Assembly (NCBI RefSeq): GCF_003711845.1
Contig: NZ_RHLQ01000038.1
Span: forward strand, 1-32,052
DNA: 32,052 nucleotides
Origin: Lysinibacillus halotolerans
Lineage (GTDB): Bacteria; Bacillota; Bacilli; Bacillales_A; Planococcaceae
Direction: 5' to 3'
Every line of letters starts with the position of its first letter. The first letter of the stretch is position 1. This document shows, one piece after another, positions 1-7,452 of the stretch. A program made the position numbers and the translations under genes. The notes below the pieces were generated by a model, which saw only the letters and a program-made list of their open reading frames with translations, ran no database searches and had not been told where the DNA came from.

Positions 1-1
1 G

Positions 2-70
2 ATAGACATGGTTGGACCATCTTATCGAATATTAGATACAAAAGAATGGCTAGAAAATAGTTCGGTTTAA
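2..70 (+). CDS. 3' end of an unidentified gene (partial)
   Basis: An open frame enters from the left edge and ends at the TAA at 68-70, giving 22 residues that end in KEWLENSSV. Its composition looks like the C-terminus of a soluble protein. It is too short to assign a family. The next gene converges on it from the opposite strand only 12 nt later. The alternative frame starting at base 1 also ends nearby (TAG at about 58-60), so the reading frame is a judgement based on residue composition. Confidence 0.35.
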   Translation: MDMVGPSYRILDTKEWLENSSV

Positions 71-82
71 GTGGATCAGTTT

Positions 83-406
83 TTAATTAATAAATGGCTC
101 AATTTTTACTTGCGAAATACACATGATGGGGATAAAAATTGAAATGAATAAACAAGGAAACGACACACCCCATAATAAAGTTGGATTTATATTCAGTGAC
201 CATTTCTTTACGAAAATAAGAGAAATATAGATTCCTAATATAATCGAATTCATTAAGTTAACCCAAAAAATTAGACTAAAAATATATGTTGAGTCTATAT
301 AATTTCGGACTTGGGTCTCTAAATAAAAAATTAAAGATGATAAAATAATCAATCCAATAACCCAAAGTAACTTCCAGAAAAAAGCTAACCCTTTAAACTT
401 TTTCAA
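83..406 (-). CDS. Small hydrophobic membrane protein, unknown function
   Basis: This encodes 107 residues with about three strongly hydrophobic segments (roughly residues 8-28, 42-65 and 76-97), so it should be an integral membrane protein. The start is a TTG (minus strand, 404-406). It is preceded by a good ribosome binding site, AAAGGAG, about 7 nt upstream, which supports TTG rather than a downstream ATG. I do not recognise the family. It stands alone, with about 230 nt between its start and the end of the AraC-type gene, and it converges on the partial gene at the left edge. It could be a small accessory protein with no conserved function. Confidence 0.6.
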   Translation of the reverse strand: MKKFKGLAFFWKLLWVIGLIILSSLIFYLETQVRNYIDSTYIFSLIFWVNLMNSIILGIYISLIFVKKWSLNINPTLLWGVSFPCLFISIFIPIMCISQVKIEPFIN

Positions 407-570
407 TGTAGTGCTCCTTTTTGATTCGACTTTCTTCTTAATTTATCATAAATTATCCTAATTAGTTAAAATTTTCAAAATGAATCAGTCGAGAAAACTA
501 ATAAGAAACAGTAAATTCGTATTTTTACCGAAATAAATCTGGCGTTAAACAAATAATTTATTTGATATTT

Positions 571-598
571 TAAAAACCAGTTAGATTCTAACTGGTTT
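571..598 (-). terminator. Intrinsic terminator of the AraC-type regulator gene
   Basis: An 11-bp perfect stem (574-584 with 588-598, core CCAGTTAG) with a 3-nt loop is followed on the minus strand by a run of T. It lies about 40 nt after the stop codon of the regulator gene. Confidence 0.75.
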
Positions 599-638
599 AC
601 CTAAATTTTTATGAATTTAATAATTTTCTTTTTTCTAG

Positions 639-1502
639 CTATTTCTTCTCTTTTACTGGCATCCATATTTCACTATATACATTTTCGGCAGAATTATTAT
701 GCTTTATAAAAGAAATCCCTGGAATATTTGCTACTTCATATCCTGAAGTTGGTAACCATTCAGAATAAATTTTTGCATGGGTCTCTTGGAACGTAGATGG
801 AAAAGGTCCTTGATTTGGGAAAATTGCCCATAGGCTTTCATCGATAGAAATTTGCTCTAAATCATCGAATGGATTTTCTTTTGTTGTTGCGAATCCGATC
901 ATATGGGTTAAATAGCCTTTTTCCTCTAAAAAACCATCATCAAAATCATACGATACATTCAACACTTGATGAGGATATAAGTCAGCTAATTGATGCATTT
1001 CATTTCGTTGTTGTTCGGTAATTGACTGGGCTAGTTCTAAGATTGCATTATTTTCGCCTTCGAATTGAATGGGCACCCTTTTTGATACGCCCACTATATT
1101 GAATTTCTCTTTCTTTTCAATTTTAAATTCCATTGAAATACCTCCCTTTATATCGATAACGAATGTAAATTTAGGAAAGGATTTTTGAATTTTGTTCTTT
1201 ATTACTTCTGAAGGTAAAAATCCACTCCATTCACGGAAGGCTCTTGAAAATCCTTCTATCGATTGAAAACCATATTTATAGGCAATATCCGTCACCTTTG
1301 CTCCGTTAATTAATTCAACATTTGCAACGGAAAATCTCCTATTTTTGATATAGTCTTTTAATGACATGCCAGCCATATAAGAGAACATTCTTTTAAAATG
1401 ATAATCAGATAGACCTACAATTTTTGACATCTCTTCTCCGGAAATCTCTTCCGTCAAATGTGTTTCAATGTAGTCCATTAAATGATTAAATTTTTCGATC
1501 AT
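639..1502 (-). CDS. AraC-family transcriptional regulator with GyrI-like effector domain (YdeE-like)
   Basis: This is a 287-residue cytosolic regulator. Residues 1-107 form an AraC-type double helix-turn-helix DNA-binding domain (for example MSKIVGLSDYHFKRMFSYM and ITDIAY-type second helix, here VTDIAYKYGFQSIEGFSRAF). Residues from about 125 to the end match the GyrI-like/effector-binding domain found in AraC proteins such as B. subtilis YdeE and in SOUL/BmrR-like small-molecule sensors. The DNA-binding-first order is normal for this subfamily. The start ATG has AAGGAGGG about 7 nt upstream. The gene is monocistronic, with its own terminator downstream. The ligand and the target genes cannot be told from the sequence. 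A GATAAT direct repeat lies about 85-95 nt upstream of the start. Confidence 0.85.
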   Translation of the reverse strand: MIEKFNHLMDYIETHLTEEISGEEMSKIVGLSDYHFKRMFSYMAGMSLKDYIKNRRFSVANVELINGAKVTDIAYKYGFQSIEGFSRAFREWSGFLPSEVIKNKIQKSFPKFTFVIDIKGGISMEFKIEKKEKFNIVGVSKRVPIQFEGENNAILELAQSITEQQRNEMHQLADLYPHQVLNVSYDFDDGFLEEKGYLTHMIGFATTKENPFDDLEQISIDESLWAIFPNQGPFPSTFQETHAKIYSEWLPTSGYEVANIPGISFIKHNNSAENVYSEIWMPVKEKK

Positions 1503-1583
1503 CCATTTTCCCTCCTTTACAAGTACATCTTATCGTTCATATTTAGGATTGACTCGATATTTTATATACGGAATATATCGGAT

Positions 1584-1596
1584 GATAATCGATAAT
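1584..1596. promoter_or_regulatory. GATAAT direct repeat, possible partial Fur box
   Basis: Two GATAAT hexamers are separated by one base (GATAATCGATAAT), upstream of the AraC-type gene. The 15-mer beginning at 1583 matches about 10 of 15 positions of the Bacillus Fur box TGATAATNATTATCA. The left half is perfect and the right half is poor. The match is weak and this is inference only. Confidence 0.25.
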
Positions 1597-1632
1597 ACAA
1601 GGTAGGTATGTAAAAAAAGTAATCGTGATAAC

Positions 1633-1677
1633 ATGCAAAAACAAAATCTGCCCATTCTTTTAGAAAGAGCAGATTTT
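1633..1677 (-). terminator. Intrinsic terminator downstream of yqkD
   Basis: Arms AAAATCTGC (1643-1651) and GCAGATTTT (1669-1677) pair perfectly. On the minus strand they are followed by a T-rich tract (GTTTTT). The hairpin lies about 42 nt after the yqkD stop. Confidence 0.7.
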
Positions 1678-1718
1678 AATTCACTATGAATGGAAGTAGT
1701 TAGGAAGTCTATCTAGGT

Positions 1719-2672
1719 TTAGGATATGTCTTTTTCAACTTGTTCTACATTTCCATAAACGTACTTTTGTAAAAACTCCAATACCGTTTCTTCATATTCT
1801 TCGGGATTTTGATTAAAGGATTGGGCGTGGGCTCCTTTTTCAAAGAGCTTTAACATCTTTGGTTCTTCTTTTTCTTCATACATTTCTTCTGTCATATAAG
1901 GCAAAATAAAATCATCTTCAAGACTATGGATAAATAATACCGGGGATTGAATAGTTTTAACTGCTTCCTTCGGCGTGATACTTTTAAATGTATAGCCATC
2001 ACGCATTTTTAAAAATATGTTTGCTAAATGGATGGGGATTTTCGTCCGTAAAATCGTTTCTTTTTTTAATATATAAGAGATAAGTTCCGAGAAATTTGAA
2101 AACCCACAATCCGCTATATAAAAGTCTGCTCCGTCTTCAACTAAACCCGCATATAAGATCATGCTTGCAGCTCCCATCGACTCTCCATGTATGCCAATAA
2201 TGGCATCTTCACCAACAATCGATTTCATCGTTTGGACGACTGCAGCGATATCAAATTTTTCATAATAGCCATAACTTGTTGTTTTTCCCCCAGAATCACC
2301 GTGACGTCGATGGTCGAATACGAAGGAATTATAACCAAGTCGTTCAAACATACGAGCATATTTTACAGAATTAATTTTGTTTTCTGTAACACCATGACAG
2401 ATGATAATCGTATTTTTTGTGTTAAGGGGTTGGAAGAAAATTCCCTTTATTGAATAGCCATTAGGAGAATCGATACTTAATTCATCCTTTGGACATTGAT
2501 TGAACCATTTTTCATCAAAGCGTTGTGCTTTTAATTCACGATCATATATAAACGTTGCATCTTTATTTTTAATATACATCAATCGATTCGAAGCAACGAA
2601 GCCGAAGACGGTAGTTGCAGCAGAAAGAATAGTGGTGATAATACTTGAAACCCAAAAGAATTTTCGTTTCAT
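1719..2672 (-). CDS. yqkD: Alpha/beta hydrolase, YqkD family, membrane-anchored
   Basis: This encodes 317 residues. An N-terminal hydrophobic segment (about 5-27) suggests a membrane anchor or uncleaved signal. The alpha/beta-hydrolase fold then shows an ICHGVTENK oxyanion-type strand at about 91-99, the nucleophile elbow GESMG with Ser165, a candidate acid Asp in SLEDDF (about 253-254) and catalytic His282 in GAHAQSF. The substrate is unknown; relatives are annotated as peptidases or esterases. A GTG at 2679-2681 is in frame, but GAGGTG sits 6 nt before the ATG at 2670-2672, so the ATG is preferred. Placement next to yqkE and, further on, yqkF and nudF matches B. subtilis, which supports the symbol. 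Confidence 0.85.
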   Translation of the reverse strand: MKRKFFWVSSIITTILSAATTVFGFVASNRLMYIKNKDATFIYDRELKAQRFDEKWFNQCPKDELSIDSPNGYSIKGIFFQPLNTKNTIIICHGVTENKINSVKYARMFERLGYNSFVFDHRRHGDSGGKTTSYGYYEKFDIAAVVQTMKSIVGEDAIIGIHGESMGAASMILYAGLVEDGADFYIADCGFSNFSELISYILKKETILRTKIPIHLANIFLKMRDGYTFKSITPKEAVKTIQSPVLFIHSLEDDFILPYMTEEMYEEKEEPKMLKLFEKGAHAQSFNQNPEEYEETVLEFLQKYVYGNVEQVEKDIS

Positions 2673-2933
2673 TAAAAACACCTCGATTCATTAATAGTAG
2701 TATTATTCTTTCTTTTGTCGCTATTCACTGTTCTATTATGAATTGTAAATAAATTTATATTAGCTCTAACGATTGGATAGTATTCAATGTACGAAAAATA
2801 TCTTTATTACTATACTACGCAACAGTATTTGTTTGAGTTCGTGACAAATGGGAGAATGTTTTAGATGAAAGAGATTTTTTCAATTTCATGATAAACTAAA
2901 AAGGAAATACGAAATGGTAAGTAGGTGAATAGT

Positions 2934-3185
2934 ATGGCGAAAAAGAAAAAACCATTCACTTCGGTAAAAAAGTCCAAAAGTGAAGATACATTAACATTAC
3001 AAGACCAACTAAACGGTGATGTATTAGCAAAATTAAAAGCTGCGAAGAAAAATTTAGTAGAAGAAGAGCAGGCGAAAGAAGAAGAGCGTCAAGCGCGGTT
3101 AGCCTTTGAAAGAAAGCAACGGGAGAAAAATATGTCTTTTGAAGAGCTACTTGAGAAATACGGCGATCAAGGATCGAAGTTTTAA
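2934..3185 (+). CDS. yqkE: YqkE/DUF3886 small charged protein
   Basis: This is an 83-residue, very lysine- and glutamate-rich protein. It starts MAKKKKP and has a predicted long charged helix (about 28-68, with EEEQAKEEERQARLAFERKQREK inside positions 44-66) and a conserved-looking SFEELLEKYG tail. It resembles the YqkE family of Bacillales, whose role is unknown. The ATG at 2934 is preferred over the in-frame GTG at 2925, because TAGGTG lies at the right distance before the ATG. It is divergent from yqkD, as in B. subtilis, and ends shortly before a bidirectional terminator. Confidence 0.75.
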   Translation: MAKKKKPFTSVKKSKSEDTLTLQDQLNGDVLAKLKAAKKNLVEEEQAKEEERQARLAFERKQREKNMSFEELLEKYGDQGSKF

Positions 3186-3240
3186 TCGATGTTGTCGTTC
3201 GAAAAGAAGGTATTTTCCATTCAAACTACATACTCAAAAG

Positions 3241-3345
3241 AAAAAAGTAGTATTAGGAAACATGAACTGAATCCCGAATAGTGGACACTTTAAAAAAAGT
3301 GGACCTATTCGGGGTTCAGTTCAACATAACTAATACTACTTTTTT
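3241..3345. terminator. Bidirectional terminator between yqkE and the permease, interrupted in its loop
   Basis: The arms 3241-3256 (A6 then GTAGTATTAG) and 3330-3345 (CTAATACTAC then T6) pair perfectly over 16 bp. With A6 on one side and T6 on the other, the hairpin can stop transcription from both converging genes. The loop is occupied by a 61-bp inverted-repeat element flanked by ACA on both sides. Removing the element and one ACA restores a 9-nt loop (GAAACATAA). Confidence 0.8.
3263..3323. mobile_element. 61-bp miniature element with IS3-type inverted ends (MITE-like)
   Basis: The terminal inverted repeats are 3263-3281 (TGAACTGAATCCCGAATAG) and 3305-3323. They are identical at 18 of 19 positions and begin with TG and end with CA, as IS3-family ends do. 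The inner part contains GTGGAC twice and an inner CACTTT/AAAGTG stem. A 3-bp direct repeat ACA (3260-3262 and 3324-3326) fits an IS3-type target duplication. The element contains no coding sequence. The ends differ from those of the IS3-family element at the right edge of this window, so any parent element is elsewhere. It could also be the remnant of two IS ends joined by deletion. Confidence 0.6.
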
Positions 3346-3353
3346 CTATTTGT

Positions 3354-4709
3354 TCAATAATCCCTTGATTGTTTTTTCTTTCTAAAAGCATAAGAAATAA
3401 ATAAAAGAATAAACCAAAGAGGTGTTAATAATAATGCCGTTCTCGTTTCTTCAGCCATGAACATTATAAGTAAAATACAAACAAAAAGCACCAATACTAC
3501 ATAGTTTATAAAGGGTGTAAAGGGCGCCTTAAAAGTAGACTTTCTATGTAAATCCCGTCGAGTTTTTTTATAACGTATATGGGATATTAAAATGATACTC
3601 CACACCCAAATAAAACAAATGGCACTAATTGTTGTGACGATACTAAAAGCAGCATCTGGAATGACATAACTTAATAATGCCCCAATGGATAAAACAACGG
3701 ATGATATGAAAAGGGCATTTGCTGGTACAGCATGTTTATTTAAATTACTTAAATGTTTTGCACCTTGTTTATTTTTACTTAAGTTATACATAATACGGCT
3801 TGTTGAAAATAACCCACTATTACAAGCAGATGCGGCAGATGTTAAAACAACAAAATTAATAATGCCCGCTGCTATCGGAATACCGACTAAACTAAATACT
3901 TGTACAAAGGGACTGCTTTCTGCATTCAGTTCTGTCCAAGGATTAATACAAAGAATGACGAAAATAGCTCCAACATAAAAGAGCAAAATGCGTAATGGAA
4001 TTTTATTTATTGCCGATGGAATATTCTTAACAGGATTAGAAGTTTCCGCTGCAGAAACACCTACTAATTCCACTCCTACAAAGGAGAATAGAACCATTTG
4101 AAAGGCAAGTAAAAATCCAGTAACGCCATTCGGGAATACTCCGCCATGTTCCCATAAGTTTGAGATTGAAACCGTACCACTATTTGTTTCAAAACCAGTG
4201 ACAATCATTACCATACCGATAACGATTAAAGCAATAATTGTAACGACTTTAATTAAGGCAAACCAAAATTCTAATTCTCCAAATAGTTTAACAGTCAACA
4301 AATTAAATCCAAGTAATAATACGAGACATATAATAGCCGGAATCCATTGGGGTATATCGAACCAATATCGAACATAAACCCCTACGGCAATAATATCGGC
4401 CATTGCTGTCATAATCCAACAGAACCAATAAGTCCAACCTGTTATATAGCCAGCCCAAGGACCGATATAATCTACTGCAAAATCGTTAAAAGATTGATAG
4501 CCTTTATTTGATAATAATAGTTCTCCTAGAGCCCGCATAACGAAAAAGACGGCTGCTCCGATAATCATATAAACGAGCAGTATAGACGGACCTGCTTTTT
4601 CAATCGCCGCACCAGATCCTAAAAATAATCCAGTTCCAATCGTTCCTCCAATGGCGATTAATTGTACGTGCCGGTTTTTTAATTCTCGTTTTAATTCTTG
4701 TTGATTCAT
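3354..4709 (-). CDS. APC-family amino-acid permease, predicted glycine (or D-Ala/D-Ser/Gly) transporter
   Basis: This is a 451-residue integral membrane protein with about 12 hydrophobic segments. The N-terminal region ELKNRHVQLIAIGGTIGTGL, continuing to the GxG(T)GLFLGSG motif, is diagnostic of the amino-acid transporter (AAT) branch of the APC superfamily, which includes B. subtilis AapA/YbgF and E. coli CycA. The conserved VELVGVSAAETSNP segment is also present (about 216-229). These are proton symporters for amino-acid uptake at the plasma membrane. A glycine riboswitch on the same strand about 280 nt upstream points to glycine as a substrate; that is inference. GGGGG lies about 9 nt before the ATG. 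The gene sits between yqkE and yqkF, which are closer in B. subtilis, so it may be a local insertion. Confidence 0.85.
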   Translation of the reverse strand: MNQQELKRELKNRHVQLIAIGGTIGTGLFLGSGAAIEKAGPSILLVYMIIGAAVFFVMRALGELLLSNKGYQSFNDFAVDYIGPWAGYITGWTYWFCWIMTAMADIIAVGVYVRYWFDIPQWIPAIICLVLLLGFNLLTVKLFGELEFWFALIKVVTIIALIVIGMVMIVTGFETNSGTVSISNLWEHGGVFPNGVTGFLLAFQMVLFSFVGVELVGVSAAETSNPVKNIPSAINKIPLRILLFYVGAIFVILCINPWTELNAESSPFVQVFSLVGIPIAAGIINFVVLTSAASACNSGLFSTSRIMYNLSKNKQGAKHLSNLNKHAVPANALFISSVVLSIGALLSYVIPDAAFSIVTTISAICFIWVWSIILISHIRYKKTRRDLHRKSTFKAPFTPFINYVVLVLFVCILLIMFMAEETRTALLLTPLWFILLFISYAFRKKKQSRDY

Positions 4710-4766
4710 CCATATGCCCCCAACTATAGCGGCATTGCTCTTGTAATGAACTTTTTCTTAAGGACA

Positions 4767-4791
4767 GTTAAAAAGGAATATCCTTTTTAAC
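4767..4791 (-). other. Perfect 11-bp inverted repeat in the permease leader
   Basis: Arms GTTAAAAAGGA and TCCTTTTTAAC flank a 3-nt loop, about 60 nt upstream of the permease start. It would form a stable leader hairpin. On the minus strand it is not followed by a clean T run, so it is not called a terminator. It could be an operator or an mRNA-stabilising stem. Confidence 0.5.
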
Positions 4792-4834
4792 TGAATCCCT
4801 CTATTCATTCAGAAACAAACAGTAACAAAGGGGA

Positions 4835-4867
4835 AAATAAAAATGAGATAGGATACCCTATCTCATT
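4835..4867 (-). terminator. Leader terminator between glycine riboswitch and permease
   Basis: Arms AATGAGATAGG (4842-4852) and CCTATCTCATT (4857-4867) pair over 11 bp with a 4-nt loop. On the minus strand they are followed by TTTATTTTCCCC. The hairpin lies about 120 nt after the aptamer and about 130 nt before the start codon, so it is the likely expression platform. I could not find a clear complementary antiterminator strand. Confidence 0.65.
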
Positions 4868-4986
4868 CGACATTTAAAAATAACAAAAGATAAAAGAATA
4901 AACTTTTTATTAAGAAAGAAGCCTTTCATGAATAAAAAAGTCAAAATTACCATCATAAATCGCTATTTCGCGATTATTTGTTACTT

Positions 4987-5080
4987 TTTCTGTCCTTTTG
5001 CCTGAGATTGTGAACCCTTCGGCGTCGCAAAGATGCGATCTCTCCAGAAATTGCTCCTGCTATAGTCATCCCATAGCAAT
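4987..5080 (-). ncRNA. Glycine riboswitch, single aptamer with 5' ghost-type helix
   Basis: Read on the minus strand, the element contains the hallmark glycine-aptamer blocks in order: TGGAGAGA, a TCGCA/TGCGA stem, GCCGAAGGG, and CTCAGGCAAAAGGACAG. The P1 helix is TTTCTG (5045-5050 on the plus strand) pairing with CAGAAA (4987-4992). Only one complete aptamer is present. A short stem, ATTGCT with AGCAAT (5075-5080 with 5050-5055), lies 5' of it, like the ghost helix of singlet type-2 glycine riboswitches. It precedes the permease gene on the same strand. Glycine is the expected ligand; whether binding turns the gene off or on was not determined. Confidence 0.88.
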
Positions 5081-5276
5081 CACCGCTATTTAATTTTGTA
5101 ACAAAAGAACATCCATAAAAGGGTGGAGTTCAATTTTGTATACATTTAGTAATGTTATCAATGTTTATAAAAATATTCAATACGATTGAACAGTGAACTA
5201 ATGAAAAATGATAAAAATTTGTTATTTTCTAGAATAGTTTTTCAAAAGAAAGTAAAAAGGGATCAAAGAGATATGA

Positions 5277-5768
5277 TCATTCAACACTATTTCTCTGCTT
5301 TATTTTTTGATATAAGGCACTGAATAGCTTAAATAGAATGACAAAGGTGATGGCACCATATGTGTCTAAAAGAACGTCATCAAAAATCCCTGTTCTACCT
5401 TCTACAAATGTTTGACGATATTCATCCAATGAAGCAATGACAAATATCGATAACACGGCACAAATACCGGCTAGTTGAAATTGGAATTTTCGATATATCC
5501 GATAAATTAAAATGGCAATGATACCATAACCCGCAAAATGTAACCCTTTACGAATTAAAAATTCCACAAAATAATAATATCCACGGCTTTCAACGGAAAT
5601 AGTTTGGTCCCAATAGGTTAGTTCCAATTTGCTTAATAAATTGTAAAACGGTTTGTTTTCTAATGTTTCTTGCAATGTAGGTACAATAGTTTGTTGTTCA
5701 TAGGTCATACTCGAAATACAAAACAACATTATCAAAATACCGACAATTAAAAAAATATATTTCTTCAT
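5277..5768 (-). CDS. VanZ-like family membrane protein
   Basis: This encodes 163 residues with about four hydrophobic segments (about 4-20, 74-91, 97-113 and 134-152). The VanZ-like signature is clear: IRKGLHFAGYGIIA followed by SLDEYRQTFVEGRTGIFDDV and then LDTYGA. Family members are found widely in Firmicutes and most have no proven role. The name comes from a teicoplanin-resistance protein, but resistance should not be inferred here. The ATG overlaps the TGA of yqkF by 4 nt (ATGA), so translation is probably coupled and the two genes form one transcript. Confidence 0.85.
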   Translation of the reverse strand: MKKYIFLIVGILIMLFCISSMTYEQQTIVPTLQETLENKPFYNLLSKLELTYWDQTISVESRGYYYFVEFLIRKGLHFAGYGIIAILIYRIYRKFQFQLAGICAVLSIFVIASLDEYRQTFVEGRTGIFDDVLLDTYGAITFVILFKLFSALYQKIKQRNSVE

Positions 5769-6664
5769 CGATGCTCCGTATAGACCTCTTTTTTCGTTAA
5801 TTCAGAAACGATGGATAAATTTTGGATGGATTGGGCTTTCTCATAGGCTGCTATTGTATCAAGTAATTGCTTTTTAGAACTAGCGCCAAGCACTGTAGAA
5901 GCGATAACTGGATGACTAAGATTATAGGCTAATGCTAATGCATGGATGTCTTCATATTCCTTTTGAAGATTTGTTAACACTTCCATCAATTCATCCTTCG
6001 TATAAGATAGATAACCCTTTGATTTTTCTAATCTCGTTGGCCATTCTTTCGTAAGTAAACCTTTTGCAATGGAACCGCGGGTTACGACTGAAGCACCTGT
6101 TTTTGTAATCTCTTCAAACCATTCTTCAGGACGACGATCTAAAATACTATATTGCATCATGTTTGATATAGCATTGCTTTTTTGTAAAAACGGCTTGAAT
6201 ACATTAGGTCTAATAGAGGAAATACCATATTCTCGAATGTAACCTTCTTTTTTAAGTTTTTCAAAGGTTTCAATAATATCATCCCACGGATCATCAATTG
6301 TTCCGCCGTGTAATTGATAAATATCAATATAATCCGTTTTTAAGCGACGTAAACTATCTTTTACACCTTGTTCGATTATTGCAGGGGATGGATCCCAATG
6401 CCAACCTTCTTCCCCCTCATTCCATCGATTACCGACCTTTGTAGCAAGGATAATATCATGACGATGGGGTTTTAAAAGTTCCCCGATAATTTCCTCGTTG
6501 ATTCCTTTATCATATAGATCTGCTGTATCAAAATAGTTAATGCCATATTCAAGGGCGGTATTTACAATATCCTTCGCCTCAAAAACAGAAGTCGGTAGAG
6601 ACATACAGCCTAAACTAATTTCTGAAATTTCGATTGAACTATTACCAACTTTTCTTTTTTTCAT
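5765..6664 (-). CDS. yqkF: Aldo/keto reductase, YqkF
   Basis: This is a 299-residue cytosolic NAD(P)H-dependent oxidoreductase with a TIM-barrel fold. The aldo/keto reductase tetrad is visible: Asp46 in FDTADLYDKG, Tyr51, Lys76 in ATKVGNR, and His119 in YQLHGG. The start at 6664 (MKKRKVGNSS) is preferred over the upstream ATG at 6742, because family members begin with a KRKLG-like strand. The physiological substrate is unknown. Position beside nudF and divergent from it matches B. subtilis, and length is close to the 306 residues there. The coupled downstream gene is VanZ-like. Confidence 0.9.
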   Translation of the reverse strand: MKKRKVGNSSIEISEISLGCMSLPTSVFEAKDIVNTALEYGINYFDTADLYDKGINEEIIGELLKPHRHDIILATKVGNRWNEGEEGWHWDPSPAIIEQGVKDSLRRLKTDYIDIYQLHGGTIDDPWDDIIETFEKLKKEGYIREYGISSIRPNVFKPFLQKSNAISNMMQYSILDRRPEEWFEEITKTGASVVTRGSIAKGLLTKEWPTRLEKSKGYLSYTKDELMEVLTNLQKEYEDIHALALAYNLSHPVIASTVLGASSKKQLLDTIAAYEKAQSIQNLSIVSELTKKEVYTEHR

Positions 6665-6747
6665 GTACAAACCCACTTTCTCCCAAACAAATTCTTTCAC
6701 TAATGGTACAATGAAATGAATCCACAGGACAAGTGAGGGCATTTAAA

Positions 6748-7287
6748 ATGAAAAAATTTGAAGAAAAAACAATCGATTCAAATCCAATTTTTAAAGGAAA
6801 AGTCATTTCATTAAAAGTAGATGATGTGACATTGCCAAATGGAAATCAATCAAAGCGGGAAATTGTGAACCACCCTGGAGCAGTTGCGATTATTGCTATA
6901 ACAAAAGATGGGAAAATGGTGTTAGTAGAACAGTATCGAAAACCACTGGAACGTTCGATTATTGAAATTCCGGCGGGAAAATTAGAGCCTGGAGAGGAGC
7001 CAGCCGTTACAGCAAGAAGAGAGCTGGAAGAAGAAACGGGTTATGGTTGTAACGAGCTAAACTATTTGCAAACTTTTGCTACTTCTCCTGGTTTTGCCGA
7101 TGAAGTAATTCATTTGTTTGTTGCCAAAGATTTATACAAAATAGAGGAAAAAGCCGAATTAGATGAGGATGAATTTGTAGAACTATTAGAAGTTACTGTT
7201 GAAGAAGCTGAACAAATGGTAGCCAATGAACAAATTTATGATGCAAAAACGGCCTTTGCCGTACTTTGGATGAAAATGAACAAATAA
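6748..7287 (+). CDS. nudF: ADP-ribose pyrophosphatase (Nudix hydrolase)
   Basis: This is a 179-residue cytosolic enzyme that splits ADP-ribose into AMP and ribose 5-phosphate. A complete Nudix box is present: Gly77, Glu83, then REL at 91-93, EE at 95-96 and Gly98. The substrate-specificity feature of ADPRases, a Pro about 16 residues after the box, fits SPGFADE. The ATG at 6748 has GTGAGGG 8 nt upstream; an upstream in-frame GTG at 6733 is itself inside that ribosome binding site. It is divergent from yqkF, with a short shared promoter region, and a hairpin terminator follows. Confidence 0.92.
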   Translation: MKKFEEKTIDSNPIFKGKVISLKVDDVTLPNGNQSKREIVNHPGAVAIIAITKDGKMVLVEQYRKPLERSIIEIPAGKLEPGEEPAVTARRELEEETGYGCNELNYLQTFATSPGFADEVIHLFVAKDLYKIEEKAELDEDEFVELLEVTVEEAEQMVANEQIYDAKTAFAVLWMKMNK

Positions 7288-7298
7288 AATTCATTTTG

Positions 7299-7320
7299 AA
7301 AAGGATTCATCCTTTTACTG
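7299..7320 (+). terminator. Probable terminator of nudF
   Basis: AAAAGGA (7299-7305) pairs with TCCTTTT (7310-7316) around a TTCA loop, 11 nt after the nudF stop. The T tract is short, so the efficiency is uncertain. Confidence 0.5.
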
Positions 7321-7401
7321 AATCTCTAACTATCCCACTGAATTATAAAATGTATGACGAAATTTTAATAGATTTCTTTGAAATTTGAACATAGTTTTAG
7401 G

Positions 7402-7429
7402 ACATATTGATAGAGGACGAGCATAAGCT
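7402..7429 (+). promoter_or_regulatory. Sigma-E-type promoter for the spoIIM-like gene
   Basis: The -35 ACATATT (7402-7408), a 13-nt spacer and the -10 CATAAGCT (7422-7429) match the Bacillus sigma-E pattern (KMATATT, 13-15 nt, CATACAHT) at 6 of 7 and about 6 of 8 positions. The start codon is 23 nt downstream. In B. subtilis, spoIIM belongs to the sigma-E regulon. Confidence 0.55.
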
Positions 7430-7452
7430 ATACCAACGAAAGGAGAATGCTT

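Noticed and set aside
2187-2453. Plus-strand open frame within yqkD
   Set aside because: Shadow of the alpha/beta hydrolase gene, no family resemblance.
5081-5230. Promoter for the glycine riboswitch transcript on the minus strand
   Set aside because: Two candidate -35 hexamers (TTGAAT and TTGATA) are present, but each has only a poor -10 at 17 nt; I could not choose between them.
5232-5276. Terminator after the VanZ-like gene on the minus strand
   Set aside because: Only a 5-bp GATCA/TGATC stem with an 8-nt loop and a short T tract; too weak to call.
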